From Microbacterium halotolerans (GTDB lineage: Bacteria; Actinomycetota; Actinomycetes; Actinomycetales; Microbacteriaceae): a stretch of DNA of 64,000 nucleotides. Below are positions 63,502-64,000 of the stretch, one piece after another (the stretch's first letter is position 1; each line of letters opens with the position of its first letter). The DNA lies in NCBI RefSeq assembly GCF_003569805.1, contig NZ_KZ984054.1, positions 62,001 to 126,000 of the forward strand, written 5' to 3'. Made by a program: the position numbers and the translations under genes. The notes beneath the pieces were generated by a model, which made no database searches, had not been told where the DNA came from, and worked only from the letters and a program-made list of their open reading frames with translations.

Positions 63502-63849
63502 GTGCCTGAGAAGACTCCCACTGCGTACCCGACCGACTGGTTGCCGATTCCCGACGCGGCCGAGCGTCTCGGCGTGACCGCAGGGCAGGTGCGTCGCCTG
63601 CTCGAGGACGGCGTGCTCGTCGCCTCGCGCCGCGACGGCGTGCTGAAGGTGCCGTCCGTGTTCATCGTGAACGGCGAACCGCTGTCATCGCTGCGGGGAA
63701 CCGTGGTCGTGCTGCACGACGTCGGGTTCGACGTCGACGAGATGATCGACTGGCTGCTGAACTACGAGGACTCGCTCGGCAACGCCCCGATCGAGTCGCT
63801 CCTGGCCGGCAGGAAAGCCGAGGTTCGTCGCATCGCGCAGGTGCTCTGA
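63502..63849 (+). CDS. Rv2175c-like winged-helix DNA-binding protein
   Basis: This is a 115-residue protein. The N-terminal segment WLPIPDAAERLGVTAGQVRRLLEDG is a MerR-like helix-turn-helix, and the C-terminal half (FIVNGEPLSSLRGTVVVLHDVGFDVDEMIDWLL, then a short helical tail) matches Rv2175c of mycobacteria. Rv2175c is a substrate of the kinase PknL, whose phosphorylation lowers DNA binding. Here the kinase gene lies 1.7 kb away. GTG 63502 is chosen for the leaderless spacing; a GTG at 63496 would add two residues. Confidence 0.85.
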   Translation: MPEKTPTAYPTDWLPIPDAAERLGVTAGQVRRLLEDGVLVASRRDGVLKVPSVFIVNGEPLSSLRGTVVVLHDVGFDVDEMIDWLLNYEDSLGNAPIESLLAGRKAEVRRIAQVL

Positions 63850-64000
63850 CCGCCCAGATATCTCGCCGGCGTGACGGCGAGGTCGAGAGAACCATCGCGC
63901 ACCGTCGCGCCGATGACGGGACCGTTGCCAGTGCGGCACCCGCGCCTCGCGAGCCGGTGAGCCCATCGGCGCAACCGCTCAGGCGGTGCGCTGTGTCGCG

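Noticed and set aside
63979..64000. Possible end of a minus-strand gene running off the right edge
   Set aside because: Only a TGA and six codons are visible, too few to support a gene call.
1..64000. CRISPR arrays, insertion sequences, integrases, rRNA operons
   Set aside because: No regularly spaced direct repeats, transposase or integrase motifs, or rRNA-like sequence were seen on reading both strands.

Overview
The window looks like a chromosomal segment of a high-GC actinobacterium of the Microbacteriaceae, most like Microbacterium. The grounds are the strong G/C third-position bias, the frequent GTG starts and ATGA/GTGA stop-start overlaps, and actinobacterial marker genes: a GarA/OdhI FHA protein next to an FtsR-type MerR regulator, class II DAHP synthase, a PASTA kinase beside an Rv2175c-like protein, a DUF222-HNH protein and an A24 peptidase. 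This assignment comes from gene content; no database search was made. No rRNA operon, CRISPR array, insertion sequence or prophage was seen.

Layout. 1-8136: a tightly overlapping peptide-uptake operon (Dpp/Opp permeases, an embedded GbsR/MarR regulator, a fused double ATPase), then an M14 carboxypeptidase, an M17 aminopeptidase, an ornithine cyclodeaminase and a TauE/SafE exporter. 8240-13175: cell-surface block with an SGNH lipoprotein, an OmpR-type two-component system, a GerMN lipoprotein and a membrane acyltransferase. 13200-18170: a truncated luciferase-like gene facing a MarR regulator, a deazaflavin-type reductase, a class A beta-lactamase lipoprotein, ilvD and a decayed NarL-type response regulator. 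18431-21729: Mn/Zn/Fe ABC importer with a convergent DtxR/MntR regulator. 22016-28408: BCCT osmolyte carrier, pgi, CobW-type GTPase, flavin reductase, a tRNA-like element with its own promoter and hairpin, and an NAD(P)-binding protein. 28504-36453: pepN, DUF222-HNH protein, SDR, GNAT and a sugar porter. 36563-41643: ftsE-ftsX-smpB, prepilin peptidase, BrkB-type membrane protein and CYTH protein. 41895-53218: lpd, a CopC-like protein, garA-ftsR-merR, a ParA ATPase, pyc, a MinD/ParA-like protein with a huge acidic N-terminus, and def. 53262-55453: small regulator/enzyme pairs (DHFR-like/TetR; MarR/SnoaL-like). 55491-63849: fadD15-like ligase, plsC, class II aroG, PASTA Ser/Thr kinase, LysM protein and an Rv2175c-like wHTH protein. 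That last order resembles the pknL neighbourhood of mycobacteria.

How the parts work together. The first operon imports peptides, trims them from both ends and can turn ornithine into proline. lpd, garA and pyc lie within 9 kb and all bear on the 2-oxoglutarate/pyruvate node; the PASTA kinase is a possible kinase for GarA or for the Rv2175c-like protein. ftsEX, ftsR, the PASTA kinase and the LysM protein concern division and wall growth.

Beyond genes there are three recurring structures. (1) Some eighteen start codons have a TANNNT-like -10 hexamer, mostly 5-7 bases upstream, which points to leaderless mRNAs. (2) A 68-bp intergenic element has 12-bp perfect terminal inverted repeats (two full copies and one shortened copy). 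(3) A 49-50-base conserved module carries a terminator-like hairpin behind three unrelated genes. The best candidate for something undescribed is the tRNA-sized CAT-anticodon-like RNA at 27504-27575.
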